Of a stretch of DNA of 64,000 nucleotides, positions 24,729 to 35,820 are shown one piece after another. The notes below the pieces were generated by a model, which saw nothing but the letters and a program-made list of their open reading frames with translations, was not told the origin of the DNA and ran no database searches. The stretch's first letter is position 1; every line of letters starts with the position of its first letter. The stretch comes from Misgurnus anguillicaudatus (lineage: Eukaryota > Chordata > Actinopteri > Cypriniformes > Cobitidae): assembly GCF_027580225.2 (NCBI RefSeq), contig NC_073361.2, forward strand, positions 27,173,001 to 27,237,000, in the 5' to 3' direction. The position numbers were made by a program, and so were the translations under genes.

Positions 24729-25098
24729 AGGTGCGGTGTGTAAATTTTAGTGGTAAAGTGCTGGTGAATTGCAACCAACGGCTCAGTCCACTGCTTACCC
24801 CTCATTTTTTAATCACATAGAGAAGCTACGGTACCTGCCACCAGACCAACATGTCATCGGACACAACTTAGTAAAAAAGTTTGTCCATTAAGGGCTTCTG
24901 TAGAAACATGGCGTCACAAAATGGCGACTTCCATTTAAGGGGACCCTCTGTATATGTAGATAAAAGCGTATCATTCTAATATAATAAACACATAACGGTT
25001 CATTATAAAAAGGTCTTTATACACCCCTGATAATATAGTTTTTTATATTATTTTGCATTTCTGTCAAGAGATCCTTCTAAAAATTACACACTGCACCT
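24729..25098. mobile_element. TTAA-flanked MITE in intron 9
   Basis: The ends are aggtgcggtgtgtaaatttt and a right end that reverse complements to aggtgcagtgtgtaattttt. TTAA flanks both sides (24725-24728 and 25099-25102). No coding capacity. This fits a piggyBac-type non-autonomous element. Confidence 0.85.
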
Positions 25099-25884
25099 TT
25101 AATGTGAACCTGCAACATGCCGCGCAAAGTTTTTCTTTATTGGTGTGAACACTAATATAGTTATCGCATGTGGTTATTGCTCTCCTTGCGAACGTGTCTT
25201 AAACCAGGGAGAAAATCGTAACAAAAGACTCACTGCATTATCACAACATCGACACTTGCATTAAAACAAAAATAGAGCCGAGAGAAAGCCGTCGTTTCCC
25301 ATCTCTCTGTGTTCGGCTGGCCATGATGACACATAATTAGGGTCAATTTTCTGTACTTTGTCTCGCCCACAGAGGCCTTTTGGGTAACGTGGAGAGACGG
25401 GGCTGTAACAAAGCCCACAATCACTTTCAAAGCGTGGTTAGCCAAACAATTTCTCTGGAATATCAATCCACCCTTCACGCTCAGATGAACACATGCGTCC
25501 ATGGGCAAACCTGGCACAGGAGACGGGTACAGATGGCATGTGTGTGACTGCGACCTGTAAGCCTGCAGCTACGGACTGAACTTGTGTAAGATGTACCAAC
25601 CCTAAGAAACCGTGCTAAAGAGATTTAAATTGAAATCCTTGACAACTTTGTATAACCTTCATATGTACAGAATGCAAATAGGACAATGTAAGAAGAAATT
25701 GAAGCTCAATTAAGGCGTCCATTTATTGTTTGCAAAAAGCAGAATTTGAAATTTGATGGGCAGAATAAAGCCATGTGGAGAGTTTAGCACGACGCGGGTG
25801 AGAAAATTACGACAGTTCGTTTGCCCAAACTGGATGCAAACGAAACTGTATTGATTCAATTAAATGATGACAATAGACTCATAC

Positions 25885-26000
25885 CGTTGGCTTTATCCAC
25901 AAACGCTCCCTGCGGAGAATCCGGAACCCCCTTCCAGACCGTGATGGATTTTGGATAACCAGGGTCCATTGTTCTCATGTCCTCATTGTATCTCCAATAC
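25885..26000 (-). CDS. mmp16: MMP16 exon 9: hemopexin blade
   Basis: This exon is 116 bases: one base completing Arg, 38 residues from YWRYNEDMRTMDPGYPKSIT through VWKGVPDSPQGAFVDKAN, and one base of a Gly codon. It carries the YWRY and GYP hemopexin repeats and the WKGVPDSPQGAF turn that is characteristic of the MT-MMP group. The acceptor is gtggag (ag at 26001-26002) and the donor is gtatga (gt at 25884-25883). The polypyrimidine tract is modest because the intron upstream is only 119 bp. The phases agree with exons 8 and 10. The hemopexin domain mediates collagen binding and dimer contacts in this family. Confidence 0.95.
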
Positions 26001-26119
26001 CTCCACAGAGATAAATGGAGAACATTAGTAACACACAAACACAGGCACAGATGGCCAAGCGAACGTAAGCAAACGCAGCCGTGCACGCATAGACTAACAC
26101 TCGCATGCTGCGCACATAC
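26001..26119 (-). other. mmp16: Intron 8 of mmp16, 119 bp
   Basis: A minimal intron with donor gtatgt and acceptor ag. It is the only short intron in the window; all others exceed 2.9 kb. Confidence 0.93.
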
Positions 26120-26270
26120 CTGTCTCCTTTGAAGAAGTAGGTCTTTGCCACATCTTCCCACCAGACGGCTGTCTCTATGCTCTGTGCTGGCATGCCGTTC
26201 CCAAACATTGAGATGTCCTGGGGATAGCCAGGCTGTAGCATTGTGTCCTTGAACACCCAGAACTGCTTCC
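26120..26270 (-). CDS. mmp16: MMP16 exon 8: hemopexin blade
   Basis: This exon encodes 49 full residues: KQFWVFKDTMLQPGYPQDIS, MFGNGMPAQSIETAVWWEDV and AKTYFFKGD, then two bases of an Arg codon. It is a hemopexin propeller blade with the repeated FWVF and GYP signatures and the WWEDVxKTYFFKGDRYW stretch typical of MT-MMPs. The acceptor is ttctag (ag at 26271-26272) and the donor is gtatgt at 26119-26118. It enters in phase 1 to complete a Gly codon and leaves in phase 2 to complete Arg with exon 9. Intron 8, which separates it from exon 9, is only 119 bp. Nothing in the exon looks broken. Confidence 0.95.
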
Positions 26271-26473
26271 CTAGAACAGACACAAGAGGAAAGCATTCAA
26301 CTCAGGGAATATTTACATTTGGCCGAGCTAAATACTATATATTGTCTGATGATTTGTTCATTCAAAAGGTGGGCAGTATATCAAATTTACACAATTTATG
26401 TACCGTGGTTTTGGGAGTGATATAAATAAAGTAACACTGTGGATATATATGGAAATTAACAATGGTTTTACTT

Positions 26474-27178
26474 AGGGTTCCCACAACTTAGTTAACTTCA
26501 AATTCAAGGACCTTTCAAGGACTTTCCAGGTCTAATACCCTCAAATTCAAGGACTAAACACATTTCAAGTGAGAGTAACATCGTGTTACCTTTTAAGATA
26601 CATTGTTACAGTTCCCTTTCGAGGGAAGTCGCGCTGCGTCACTGCGGTGACACTTTGGGGCGCTTCCAGAGGTAAGTGCGTCTGAATGTGTATATCAAAT
26701 TCAACCAATGGTGAGGCTTAATGACAAAGACAGGGTGACGCGGGTGCCAGTAAGTATATCGCTATCTAAAATATTGCCAAAGACGGCGTTACAGGGACGC
26801 AGGAAGTATGGCAAGGGAGACGCATCGCCTCATTTCCTTCTCAGGGAACAATAGTTACATACGTAACCCAAGACGTTTTCATGTGTCAAACACAACTATG
26901 CAAAAAAGCATTTTGGTATGAATCAACATTCGCATACAGAAGATATAAGCATTTAAAGCGAACTGTTTAGCATGTGTGCTTAAAGGCTAGAAATGTTATG
27001 ATATTATCCAACACTAAAATAATAAAGAAAATAATATGGATTTTTTTTCCAGAAAACTTAAAATAGATTCAAGCACTTTCAATGACCTGTATCTATGTAC
27101 GTTTATTTTCAAAAACTTCCCAGGGTCTTGAATTATTTTCCCCAGATTCACAAACTTTCAAGGACCCGTGAGAACCCT
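26474..27178. mobile_element. Inverted-end element with a nested element inside
   Basis: The left end agggttcccac and the right end gtgagaaccct are near-perfect inverted repeats, with sub-terminal ttcaaggacctttcaagg against ctttcaaggaccc. The interior (about 26600-26875) has its own ends ttacagttccctttcgaggg and cagggaacaatagttacata, suggesting a second insertion. Confidence 0.7.
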
Positions 27179-27207
27179 GTTTACAAAAAAAAGTTACATT
27201 CTGTTGA

Positions 27208-27262
27208 AAACAAACATTTGGCAGACGCTTTTATCCAAAGTGACTTACAGTGCATTGAAGTG
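27208..27262 (-). repeat. SINE tail fragment
   Basis: On the minus strand it reads tgtaagtcactttggataaaa then gcgtctgccaaatg, the conserved tail of tRNA-derived SINEs in cyprinid fish. The tRNA-like head is absent. A similar tail lies at 50807-50870. Confidence 0.7.
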
Positions 27263-28249
27263 ATGTATCAGTATGCATGTTTCCTTGAAATTTGACCTCA
27301 CAACCAAGTGGGCTACAGGAACATTACACTTTGTCTATAATCAAACCATTAGGTTACTTTTCGTAAGGGTCGTGAGGATTTTAATGCATTTCTCAACTGG
27401 CTATTACGTCTGTTTCATTAAACTAATGACGTGTGACTTGCGAATACGAAAGCATTAAGAAAGATACAATTTAAGTTAAAGTGTCTTTTATAAATGTTAA
27501 TACTTTCTTTTTTATATCAGCAGCTTAAAGATTTCCATGTAGATTTAGTCCCAAAATGTGTAACAGTTTCAAAACGAAATGTTTGTTCGTCTATCTAGGT
27601 CACCTAATATGAGAAATTCACTTTTATATGTTGTTTGAATATAATTGTGTGTTATCGGTGTGTTTACAAAACCACCATGTAATGATAGAAATCAGCTGTT
27701 AGCATTTTCTAAGCAAACTGACATCACTTTGCGCAGGCTCCGCTCACAACCGTCCAAAGACCACAGTTGGGTAATAATTTTAATTTCAAATCTTGTTTAC
27801 ATAATCCATTACTGCAAGTTTGTTATGAACAATGAAGTAAGGTGATTGTCTCATTAAAACGGATGTATGTTTTTTTTAGTATAGATACAGTAAACAGGGA
27901 GGGAAGCAGCAGCAGCTCATTTGCATTTAAAGAGACACACACACAAAAACAGCTCATTTTCCTGCACACCCAAAAATGGGCACCCAATAAATGATATATA
28001 GGGTATTTTGACCTAAAACTTTACAGGCACATTTTGGGGACACCAGAGAGCAATATCACATCATGAAAAAATGCCACATTAGGTGACCTATTGGTGGAAC
28101 TATGTTTATTATGACATACATTGAAAATATGTTGCTAATATGTTGCCAGCCCTACTAACATTTTTAGAAATTGTATAGGAAATGCTTCATAAATTACTGA
28201 CAACTGAGATTTGAGTTATTGATATGGCAAACAACATATTTAAGTCATA

Positions 28250-28990
28250 AGCTGGGTTTCCATAATACTGATGCGTATTTGAAATATCACATAAGAAACC
28301 AGTGACGGAAACACCTAATTATTAATAAAAATCCTTAAATTCCCAAAAACGTTTTTACACTCGCTTGAGGTGGTTTTTGACTTTGGAAAAGAGTAAATGC
28401 GAATAATAGGAGATGGAAACACATTTACCAAATAAATTCAGATGTAGCGAACATTAAACCCATGTGACTGATCGATTAGCTGTATCAGCTGATTTGTTTT
28501 TACCATATATGGTGCTCGACATCGTCGCAATGACCTTGCTCCTTAAATTCTGCATTTCTTTTTCTGTGCATAGCATTCAGTTGGGCTGCATTGCTATTAA
28601 ATTTATAACTTGCCAAATAGTACACTGTAAAAAACCTCTGTAGAAATTACAGTATTAATGGGTATTACTGGCAACTAGCTGCCAGTAACTTACCGTAGAT
28701 TTTACATTTATGTTATTTACTGGCAACATTTTGTTCAAAGTTAAATGAACATGAAACATATTTTGACTTTATCTTCTACAGTAAGTTACAGGCAATCAGC
28801 TGCAAAATTACAGCAAATTTTTTAGAGTGTAGCTAAACGCAGTCCTGTCTCCATTTTCTAAGCATGCCTTGTTTTATTTACTGTTGGTTACAAGGTTACC
28901 AATACCACTGTCATTCGCTCAAACAACTTGATGGAAACGCACCTAATTTGCATTTATTTGTTTTTCTTTTTTTGAAAATAAAACCCAGCT
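28250..28990. mobile_element. Inverted-end element with a nested MITE
   Basis: The ends are agctgggtttccat and aaaacccagct. Sub-terminal sequence also pairs (gatgcgtatttgaaat and the reverse gcacctaatttgcattta). A second MITE at about 28622-28830 has ends acactgtaaaaaa and ttttttagagtgt. Confidence 0.75.
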
Positions 28991-29479
28991 ATAGACATCT
29001 AGAATTGCATGAGGATGAGTAAACTATAAGGAAATTTGGTAACACTTTTACTTGAAGGGGTGTCCATAAGACTAACATGACACCTTCATAATCAAGATTT
29101 TATACACCTTTATGACAACTGTGATTAAGTATCATTCGCTCAATTATGTAATTTTGAATGCAAAGATGACAATGTTTAAGATGTCTTTGTTATGACAACT
29201 TGACATAAACCAATACATCATAACTTGTCATATATTTTATCAATTTTAATTATTATTATTGGATGATTGATTTTATATCTCTAACACCTGGAGGAAACAA
29301 AAAAATGAAATGAAGAATATTGATGATGCTGTTATAAAACTATTTGACAGAGTATTAACACTTAATGACATTTTAATGACAAATTATATTTGTACCACTG
29401 TAGTTGAGGTCAAGAAAAATATTCATGACGCTGTTATAAAACTATTTGACAGAATATTTACACTTAATGACATTTTAAT

Positions 29480-30680
29480 CAGTGTTGTTTTTGTCAATGA
29501 TGACGATAACGAAATGATTTCGTTGACGCACCTATTTTTTATGATGCTAACGCGACGATGACTAGCTAAAAATGTCTCTAAGGTGACGAAAACATGACGA
29601 GATGCTTTTGAGTTTTCGTTGACGAGACGGAACGAAAATGATTATAAGTCTGACGTTCATACTGTATGTCATTTCTGCCTATTTTGCGTGAAATCTGTCT
29701 GTTTTTAGCTCAAAAGTATCAGCAATGCTGCCGCTTCCTATCCTTGTTTTGGGTCAACACAGTCTCATTTACACTTGCCCACCACCCGGCTGCCGCCATG
29801 CCACGCACGCACACCAGATTTCAAACAACAACACACCTGCGGCTGTGGCGAGTTTGAAGGACCGTAGCGGTGACGCCAATAAACGGAAACGACAAGATGA
29901 TTTATGGACATACTTTCAGTATAATCCATCAGACAGAGAAACGGAATGCATATTGGGAGACGACGGTAAATGTGCCCATAAACAAGGTGGGAAGAATACC
30001 ACCAACCTCAAGCGGCACCTGAAGTCTCATCACGCTAATATATTTTAAAGGTAACTAACAAGTCACGCTGTTAACATATCATATACATTTAATTTTACTC
30101 GACATTCGGCTTGTGACACATTTCATGGTAAGCTTAAGGTTTTACATGTATCTACTTATCAAACCTAAGCCCATTTCCAATACTTTTGTTGTGTATTTAA
30201 ATAAGGCAAGGCACGCGTTTCTCAACTTTATAAGCGAGGTCTCAGCGTAACACACAAACTTAACATGAGGGTATATCAGGCTCAACTTTTTTCTTCATAA
30301 CTTTTTGTTATGACATGCGCAGAAGGCACACCGACTAAAACAACGGCAAGCCCTCAGGGACAACCTTAATGCACATTTTAATTGTATTAAATACACCATA
30401 CTTCTTAACCTATATTCATTGGTTAAAAAATATTTTTTTTACTAAAATTGACTTAAACTTGACTAAAACCTTTTTGCGTTTTCGTCGACTAAAACTTGAC
30501 TAAAACCTATTTGTGTTTTCGTCGACTAAAACTTGACTAAAACCTTTTTGTGTTTTCGTCGACTAAAACTTGACTAAAACTATACATTTTATAAGTGACT
30601 AAAATGTGACTAAAACTAAAAGCATTTTCGTCCAAAAGACTATAAGACTAAAACTAAAAGGGCTGCCAAAAACAACACTG
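29480..30680 (+). mobile_element. hAT element with BED-finger exon, exact 8-bp target duplication
   Basis: The ends are cagtgttgtttttg and caaaaacaacactg, with attttaat on both sides (29472-29479 and 30681-30688). Internal repeats of cgtcgactaaaacttgacta lie near the right end. It carries the first coding part of a hAT transposase, listed separately; the catalytic domain is absent, so the copy is not autonomous. Confidence 0.92.
29725..30048 (+). pseudogene. hAT transposase N-terminal fragment with BED zinc finger
   Basis: The frame of 107 residues contains a basic stretch (ANKRKRQDD), then DLWTYFQYNPSDRETECILG, Cys-x7-Cys, and NTTNLKRHLKSHH. The W/F aromatic pair, two Cys, and the LxxHLxxHH end form a BED-type DNA-binding finger, which in hAT transposases binds the element ends. 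It stops just after the finger (ANIF, stop), beside a possible splice donor aaaggtaact at about 30048-30055. The RNase H-like catalytic domain and C-terminal dimerisation region are missing from the element. The start used here is the first Met of the frame; the true start could be the later Met upstream of the basic stretch or a spliced exon. No neighbouring host gene is implied. Confidence 0.7.
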
Positions 30681-31562
30681 ATTTTAATGACAAATTATAT
30701 TTGTACCACTGTAGTTGAGGTCAAGAAAAATATTCATTACGCTGTTATTAAACTATTTGACAGAGTATTTACACTTAAGGACAGTTTAATGACAAATTTA
30801 ATTTGTACCACTAGTAAAAATTGTTCAGACACAATTATAATGGCCTCATGACAGCCAATGTCAAAACCAACCACATGACAATTTATTGTAATATTAACCC
30901 CATAAAACTAGGTAGTTTCCTAATTTTGATTAATTTATCTGCTATGTCATGTTTTGACAGATTTATGACAAGTTATGTTGTCTTGGTTTATGTCAAGTTG
31001 TCATCTTTGCATTACAAATGACACAATTGAGCGAATGCCATTTTATGACAGTTGTCTTAAAATTTGTGTCATGTGATGATTGTGGGGGTGTCATGTCGGT
31101 CTTGTCAACACCCCATCAAGTAAAGTGTTACCGGAAAGGTTCATATTTTGGTGAATTATTTCTTCAGTTTCAAAAAAATCATTGAATTGTAATGATTAGG
31201 TGAAATTACTTTCACACCCCTACCGCTTCCTGTTTCCCTTCAATGACCGTCACTACATTCCCTCTGCCAGAGTTACTCAGACCTGACATGGTAATACGTC
31301 ACTTTACAACGTCAAGAAGTTTCAGTTCCTGTTCTGGAGGAGGGGGGACACTCGACCCCATGAGCTCAGGAAACGCTCTGTGATGTCGACAGCGGATAGG
31401 GTTAAAAGGGTTGTCGTGGTTTGTTTAGATTCTGACGGGTCAGGGGAGGACAGGTCCGTCATATTTCCTCTGGTAAAGGAAATGCCTGTCATGTCACGTG
31501 ATACATTCTCATGCCCCTCTCAGCAGGGTCAAACTCTATCTGTGCCAAATAGTGAGTGTTTA

Positions 31563-31622
31563 TGTAGCTCAACTGGTAGACAATTGCATTAGCAGGGTAA
31601 AGGTCATGTGTTCGATTCCAGG
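31563..31622 (+). repeat. tRNA-like SINE head (pol III promoter boxes)
   Basis: It carries an A-box-like tagctcaactgg (31565-31576) and a B-box-like gttcgattcc (31610-31619). The acceptor-stem pairing of a real tRNA is missing, and the downstream sequence resembles SINE body. I call it a SINE remnant, not a tRNA gene. Confidence 0.65.
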
Positions 31623-32329
31623 GGAATCCAAACAACCTTTAGCTGAATTGTGGAGCTACATGCATGTGTACTGGTAATTATGGGATTTAAATGTTGATTG
31701 GAATTTTATACTTATTTTTTTTAAGTTTTCTGCTTCAATTCTTTGAGGTCAGTATAAGAAAATGTGTGTAGCATTTGTAAAACACTTTTCTTGACTTCCA
31801 AGTTCACCACATACGCTGTATAACACCTCACAGCAAAATGACAAATAAGATCGACTAAACATTTGAAGCACACCTACGCCATGCATTCACAATCACGCAC
31901 CAACTCACACTACAAAAATAAACTTGCACTTGTTTTAGATTAAATATATCCATAATTCAGTTCCTCCCTATCATTTTCCCTATAGTCTCTGATCTGATGC
32001 TGGTGTTATGGGCTGTGCAGGCAAATAAATAATTAAAACAACAGGCACGATGGGCTAAAAAGATTCATTAAGCTCTCTAAACACAAGAGACTGTTTGCCT
32101 AGTTGTTGAGGAACACAACTAAATGTGTTTGTGTGTGTGTTTGTCATCATTATCTCAATTGGCTGAACCTCTTCTATCCCTCTTAAAGCTATTTTCATCT
32201 CACACATACATGATATCCTCTCTTTCTCTCCTTGAGAATAATAGAAATACATGAAAAGCTTTATAAATTCAGGTCTGATGTGTTTTTGTCAATTCAAAAT
32301 AACAACTCAAACTTTTCGGCGCACCCCCC

Positions 32330-35320
32330 ATGATGTATATCGTATATTATGTGTATATAATGTGTATTTAATGTATTGTACAAAGTTTGTATTGTGTATA
32401 TTTTGTGTTGTGTACATTTTGTATTATGTGTATATAATGTGTTTGTACTGTATTGTACAAATCCTGTATTGTGTATATTTTGTGTTGTGTACATTTTGTA
32501 TTATTTGTATATCATGTATATTTTGTACTGTGTACATTTTGTATTATGTGTATATAATGTGTTTGTACTGTATTTTACAAATCCTGTATTGTGTATATTT
32601 TGTACTGTGTACATTTTGTATTATGTGTATTTCATGTGTTGTGTACATTTTGTATTTTGTGTATATCATGTGTATATAATGTATATGTACAAATCCTGTA
32701 TTGTGTATATTGTATTGTGTATATCATGTGTATGTAATGTATTGTACAAAGTTTGTATTGTGTATATTTTGTGTTGTGTAGATTTTGTATTATGTGTATT
32801 TAATGTGTATGTACTGTATTGTACAAATCCTTTATTGTGAATATTTTGTGTTTTGTACATTTTGTGTATATCATGTGTATATAATGTATATGTACAAATC
32901 CTGTATTGTGTATATTTTGTGTTGTGTACATTTTGTATTATGTGTACTGTACAATATACAGTGTGTATAGTGTACAAATTCTGTATTGTATATATTTTGT
33001 GTTGTGTACATTTTGTATTATGTGTATATAATGTGTATGTACTGTATTGTACAAATCCTGTATTGTGTATATTTTGTGTTGTGTACATTTTGTATTTTGT
33101 GTATATCATGTGTATATAATGTATATGTACAAATCCTGTATTGTGTATATTTTGTGTTGTGTACATTTTGTATTATGTGTACTGTACAATATACAGTGTG
33201 TATAGTGTACAAATTCTGTATTGTATATATTTTGTGTTGTGTACATTTTGTATTATGTGTATATAATGTGTATGTACTGTATTGTACAAATCCTGTATTG
33301 TGTATATTTTGTGTTGTGTACATTTTGTATTTTGTGTATATCATGTGTATATAATGTATATGTACAAATCCTGTATTGTGTATATTTTGTGTTGTGTACA
33401 TTTTGTATTATGTGTATATAATGTGTATGTAATGTATTGTACAAAGTTTGTATTGTTTATATTTTGTCTTATGTGTATATATTGTGTATGTAATGTATTA
33501 TACAAATCCTGTATTGTGTATATTTTGTGTTGTGTACATTTTGTCTTGTGTATATCATGTGTATTAAATGTGTATGTAATGTATTGTACAAATCCTGCAT
33601 TGTGTACATTTTGTGTTGTGTACATTTTGTATTATGTGTATATAATGTGTATGTAATGCATTGTACAAAGTTTGTGTTGTGTACATTTTGTCTTATGTGT
33701 ATATATTAGGGTATGTAATGTATTGTACAAATCCTGTATTGTGTATATTTTGTGTGTACATTTTGTCTTATGTGTATATATTGTGTATGTAATGTATTGT
33801 ACAAATCCTTTATTGTGTATATTTTGTGTTGTGTACATTTTGTCTTATGTGTATATATTGTGTATGTAATGTATTGTACAAATCCTGTAGTGTGTATATT
33901 TTGTGTTGTGTACATTTTGTCTTATGTGTATATATTGTGTATGTAATGTATTGTACAAATCCTGTATTGTGTATATTTTGTGTTGTGTACATTTTGTATT
34001 ATGTGTATATAATGTGTAAGTAATGTATTGTACAAAGTTTGTATTGTATATATTTTGTGTTGTGTACATTTTGTATTATTTGTATATCATGTATATTTTG
34101 TACTGTGTACATTTTGTATTATGTGTATATAATGTGTTTGTACTGTATTTTACAAATCCTGTATTGTGTATATTTTGTACTGTGTACATTTTGTATTATG
34201 TGTATTTCATGTGTTGTGTACATTTTGTATTTTGTGTATATCATGTTTATATAATGTATATGTACAAATCCTGTATTGTGTATATTGTATTGTGTATATC
34301 ATGTGTATGTAATGTATTGTACAAAGTTTGTATTGTGTATATTTTGTGTTGTGTAGATTTTGTATTATGTGTATATAATGTGTATGTAATGTATTGTACA
34401 AAGTTTGTATTATATATATTTTGTGTTGTGTACATTTTGTATTATGTGTATTTAATGTGTATGTACTGTATTGTACAAATCCTTTATTGTGAATATTTTG
34501 TGTTTTGTACATTTTGTATTTTGTGTATATCATGTGTATATAATGTATATGTACAAATCCTGTATTGTGTATATTTTGTGTTGTGTACATTTTGTATTAT
34601 GTGTACTGTACAGTATATAGTGTGTATAGTGTACAGATTCTGTATTGTATATATTTTGTGTTGTGTACATTTTGTATTATGTGTATATAATGTGTATGTA
34701 CTGTATTGTACAAATCCTGTATTGTATATATTTTGTGTTGTGTACATTTTGTATTTTGTGTATATCATGTGTATATAATGTATATGTACAAATCCTGTAT
34801 TGTGTATATTTTGTGTTGTGTATATTTTGTCTTAGCTGTACATCATGTGTATTACATGTGTATGTAATGTACTGTATTGTACAAGTCCCGTAGTGTATAT
34901 ATTTTGTGTTGTGTACATTTTGTCTTATGTGTATATTATGAATATATACTGTATTGTACAAATCTTGTATTGTGTATATTTTGTATTGTGTACATTCTGT
35001 ATTATGTGTTTATCATATATATTTGTATAATTTGTGAATACTGTGGTGTACACATCATGACGTGTGTGTTGTGTATATTTTGTATTGTATACATACAGTA
35101 TTTCTTGTTTTGTGTATATAATTTGTATGTACTGTATTGTACAAATCTTTGTTGTGTACATTTTGTATTATGTGTGTATCTTGTATCATGTGTTTATTTG
35201 TATAACTTGTGTATACCAACTTTAGTGTATGTTGTGCATATTTTGCATTGCGTACATTCTACTGTATATTATGTGTATATTTTGTATCATGTGAAGTACT
35301 TTGTATACCTTTTGTAGGTG
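32330..35320. repeat. 77-bp AT-rich tandem array in intron 7
   Basis: The basic unit is about 77 bases (tgtattgtgtatattttgtg, ttgtgtacat, tttgtattatgtgtatataa, and so on to gtacaaatcc). In 33800-33960 successive acaaatcc positions (33801, 33878, 33955) give an exact 77-base step. A longer block of 235 bases repeats between 32946 and 33181 (actgtacaatatacagtgtg). Two larger segments, near 32480-32850 and 34060-34530, are also near copies. Every frame stays open because the unit has few stops in one reading; the Cys/Tyr/Ile-rich proteins are artefacts. Confidence 0.93.
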
Positions 35321-35329
35321 TTTGCCTTT

Positions 35330-35405
35330 TATGTTGGAGTATGGATTAAAGACTTTCACCCATCACTACAATGCTGTTGTGTGACAATAAAAGTGATTTG
35401 AAATG
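35330..35405 (+). repeat. Possible LINE or SINE 3' tail
   Basis: The stretch ending tgtgtgacaataaaagtgat ttgaaatg resembles the 3' end of fish L2/CR1-type retroelements. Only the tail is visible. Confidence 0.4.
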
Positions 35406-35679
35406 TTTCAATTTTTTACCGGTTGTGTACAAAGAGATTTGCACAGAAAGAAAACTCATGCTTATACGCACACATATACTGTACTCTTCTATACAGTCTG
35501 TTCAATATATGAAGATGTAACTGCTTTAAATAAGGAGCCAAACTCTGTAAGCCCGACAGCAGTAAGTGTCATCATTCTGTTCCTCTGCATCACTAAACAC
35601 AACTCATGTCATCTCAGCAGTTGTGTAAACAAACACCGCAATGAGAGATACTTCTCAAATCTGATTTGCACAATTGCTT

Positions 35680-35681
35680 CC
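35680..35681 (-). promoter_or_regulatory. mmp16: Non-canonical GG at expected exon 7 splice donor
   Basis: Reading the minus strand, the exon ends AAAG and the intron begins ggaagcaatt. The usual vertebrate donor would be AAAG then gtaagc. The five other intron junctions that can be checked here all have GT or AG as expected. The phase of exon 8 (starts with the last two bases of a Gly codon) confirms that the break belongs here. Confidence 0.7.
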
Positions 35682-35820
35682 CTTTGAAGAAGACGAATTT
35701 GCCTTCGCTGTTTTCATATACAGCATCAATCCTGGGTGGTAAACCCCTCCAGAACACATTGATGAGCATTGGGTAGCCCGGCATTACAGTGTTATCCCTG
35801 ACTCTCCAAAACCAATGATC
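35682..35820 (-). CDS. mmp16: MMP16 exon 7: hemopexin blade, with abnormal splice donor
   Basis: This exon encodes 46 residues from [20 protein letters not shown] to GKFVFFK plus one base of a Gly codon. It is a hemopexin propeller blade, recognised by FWR, GYP and the IDAVYEN turn. The acceptor is gtgaag (ag at 35821-35822), and phase 0 entry fits exon 6. At the 3' end the coding similarity and phase demand a break after AAAG at 35682, but the next bases on the minus strand read ggaagc, where a donor gtaagc would be expected. The invariant +2 T is G (position 35680). No nearby GT gives an in-frame join to exon 8. Either this is a reference error, a damaging allele, or a rare non-canonical donor. 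The exon itself has no stop or frameshift. Exon identity is secure; the 3' boundary is inferred from phase. Confidence 0.9.

Larger units (their letters stand above)
19954..25884 (-). other. mmp16: Intron 9 of mmp16
   Basis: The donor gtatga ends at 25884 and the acceptor ag is at 19954-19955. It holds a fold-back MITE, a four-level nest of elements, and a TTAA MITE, each listed separately. Between 23376 and 24724 and between 25103 and 25884 I see no gene; 23750-23900 shares a dispersed repeat with 37255-37385 (gaatgaatggggctaggct). Confidence 0.85.
29038..31132. mobile_element. DNA element with long inverted repeats, host of a hAT insertion
   Basis: The left end ggtaacacttttacttgaag and the right end, reverse complemented, ggtaacactttacttgatgg pair, followed by more pairing (catgacacc; aacttgacataaaccaa). 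Inside are about 2.5 tandem units of a roughly 105-base repeat (actatttgacagagtatt; ttgtaccactgtagttgagg). The hAT at 29480-30680 split one of these units. Confidence 0.85.
26271..35681 (-). other. mmp16: Intron 7 of mmp16
   Basis: The acceptor ag is at 26271-26272; the donor dinucleotide at 35681-35680 is GG. It holds nested DNA elements, a tRNA-like SINE head and the 77-bp array. Stretches 27180-28249 and 31640-32330 hold no gene. Confidence 0.8.

Noticed and set aside
31563..31622. tRNA gene
   Set aside because: A- and B-box-like motifs are present but no cloverleaf with a paired acceptor stem can be drawn; it fits a SINE head.
32251..35317. Many Cys/Tyr/Ile-rich frames up to 251 residues
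   Set aside because: Artefacts of an AT-rich tandem array; both strands and several frames are open.
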